A stretch of 6,349 nt of DNA from Chlorobiota bacterium (GTDB lineage: Bacteria; Bacteroidota; Bacteroidia; Bacteroidales; JAADGE01). The notes beneath the pieces were generated by a model that worked only from the letters and a program-made list of their open reading frames with translations, made no database searches and was not told the DNA's origin. Shown here in pieces: positions 5,525-6,349 of this stretch (positions are counted from its first letter, which is position 1; each line of letters starts with the position of its first letter). The stretch lies in the NCBI GenBank assembly GCA_030592825.1, contig JAUVIG010000227.1, positions 1 to 6,349 of the forward strand, written 5' to 3'. A program made the translations under genes and the position numbers.

Positions 5525-5527
5525 AAA

Positions 5528-6349
5528 ATGCTGTCAATCCTAATTCCGATATATAATTTTGATGTCAGAAATTTTGTAAAAGAACTTCATTCGCAAGCAG
5601 AAAATGAAAATATTATTTTTGAAATTATCCTTGCTGATGATGCATCCGACACAAATTATCGAGAATTAAATAAAGAGTTACAGTCCTTGTCAAATACTGA
5701 ATATATTCAATTAAATTCAAATATCGGCCGTTCCGGCATAAGAAACTTTTTAGTTGAAAAATCAAACTTTGAATATTTATTTTTTGCAGATTGTGATTCA
5801 ATGATTAGTAATAAAGACTTTATAAAAAAGTATACAGAGCATTGTAAAGGAAAAGTTGTTATATGCGGAGGCAGAATATATGAAGAAGAAAAACCATTTT
5901 GCAGTAAAGAATATTTAAGATGGTATTACGGAAAAAAACGTGAATCAAAAACTGCCGATGAAAGAAATATATTTCCAAATCGTTCATTTATGACGAATAA
6001 TTATGTTATATCCAAATCAATACACAATGCAGTGAAATTTGATGAAAAAATATCGCAATACGGTCATGAAGATACTCTTTTCGGAATTGAATTAAAAAGA
6101 AAAGGAATAAATATAAAACATATTAACAACTCGCTTATTCATATAGGATTAGAAAAAAATACCGACTTTATTTCTAAAACAAAAAAAGGAATTGATAATT
6201 TAAGCTATTTAATAAATAATTATAACTATTCGGAATTATATGAAGATATTAAATTGTTAAGAATTTATAAAAAAAGTTTATCGTTGTCATTTTTCATTAT
6301 ATTATTTTTTAATATCATAAAAAAAATAATTGAACTGAATCTCAAGAGT
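5528..6349 (+). CDS. Family 2 glycosyltransferase, 3'-partial
   Basis: An open frame of 274 codons runs from ATG 5528 to the window end without a stop. The N-terminal MLSILIPIYN strand and the D37-D38 pair in ILADDAS are typical of GT-A family 2 nucleotide-sugar binding. NIGRSGIRN (65-73) matches the usual N-x-G-x-x-x-x-RN loop. FFADCDS (85-91) carries the metal-binding DxD (D88, D90), and GHEDTLFG (179-186) carries the ED pair expected to supply the catalytic base. H205 in SLIHIG fits a late metal or substrate ligand. A hydrophobic stretch at about 251-264 could be a membrane-associated helix. It presumably transfers a sugar during surface polysaccharide or glycoconjugate synthesis; donor and acceptor cannot be told. 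The start is preceded by an A-rich leader and an 8-bp repeat array. The family call is firm, and nearly all of the catalytic domain is visible. Confidence 0.9.
   Translation, partial: MLSILIPIYNFDVRNFVKELHSQAENENIIFEIILADDASDTNYRELNKELQSLSNTEYIQLNSNIGRSGIRNFLVEKSNFEYLFFADCDSMISNKDFIKKYTEHCKGKVVICGGRIYEEEKPFCSKEYLRWYYGKKRESKTADERNIFPNRSFMTNNYVISKSIHNAVKFDEKISQYGHEDTLFGIELKRKGINIKHINNSLIHIGLEKNTDFISKTKKGIDNLSYLINNYNYSELYEDIKLLRIYKKSLSLSFFIILFFNIIKKIIELNLKS

Overview
This AT-rich window reads as chromosomal DNA from a member of the Bacteroidota, probably an uncultivated or environmental Bacteroidales-like lineage. The evidence is a ribosomal protein S1 with a Bacteroidota-style DFDWD segment before the first S1 domain, a TAnnTTTG-type -7 promoter element, A/T-rich gene leaders without clear Shine-Dalgarno sequences, an exported C1B-type cysteine peptidase, and intergenic GGTTGCA-type repeats. 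The lineage is inferred from recollection of these families, not from a search.

Layout, all genes on the + strand. (1) 1-2376: rpsA, 5'-truncated by the window edge. It has six S1 domains between an N-terminal array of at least 17 KEEV repeats and a lysine-rich tail containing eight 10-residue repeats. A strong intrinsic terminator follows (2380-2419). (2) 2458-3735: a two-gene unit with a 6-nt gap, made of a small STAS-domain protein and ribonuclease Z (rnz). A perfect 10-bp hairpin followed by eight T lies inside the first 100 nt of rnz and looks like an intragenic terminator or attenuator. (3) 3736-3934: a degenerate 8-bp tandem array, then two 20-bp-spaced copies of an 18-bp sequence just upstream of a good -7 element. 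(4) 3935-5167: a secreted C1B-like (bleomycin hydrolase/PepC-like) peptidase in which the usual Asn-Ser-Trp motif is Asp-Ser-Ser. (5) 5168-5527: a 360-nt gap packed with repeats: GGTTGCA units, a 68-nt hairpin, wider nested inverted repeats built from AATAAGGTT/AACCTTATT, an AT hairpin, and a second 8-bp array in the opposite orientation to the first. (6) 5528-6349: a family 2 glycosyltransferase cut off by the window end.

The left half is housekeeping RNA biology: S1 for mRNA binding by the ribosome and RNase Z for tRNA 3' maturation, with a STAS protein of unknown partner. The peptidase is a separate transcription unit surrounded by repeats, and nothing in the window ties it functionally to its neighbours. 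I see no mobile-element gene, CRISPR array, tRNA, rRNA or defence system. The items most worth checking are the repeat-tailed S1, the terminator-like hairpin inside rnz, the tandem operator-like repeats, and the nested inverted repeats together with the oppositely oriented 8-bp arrays around the peptidase gene.
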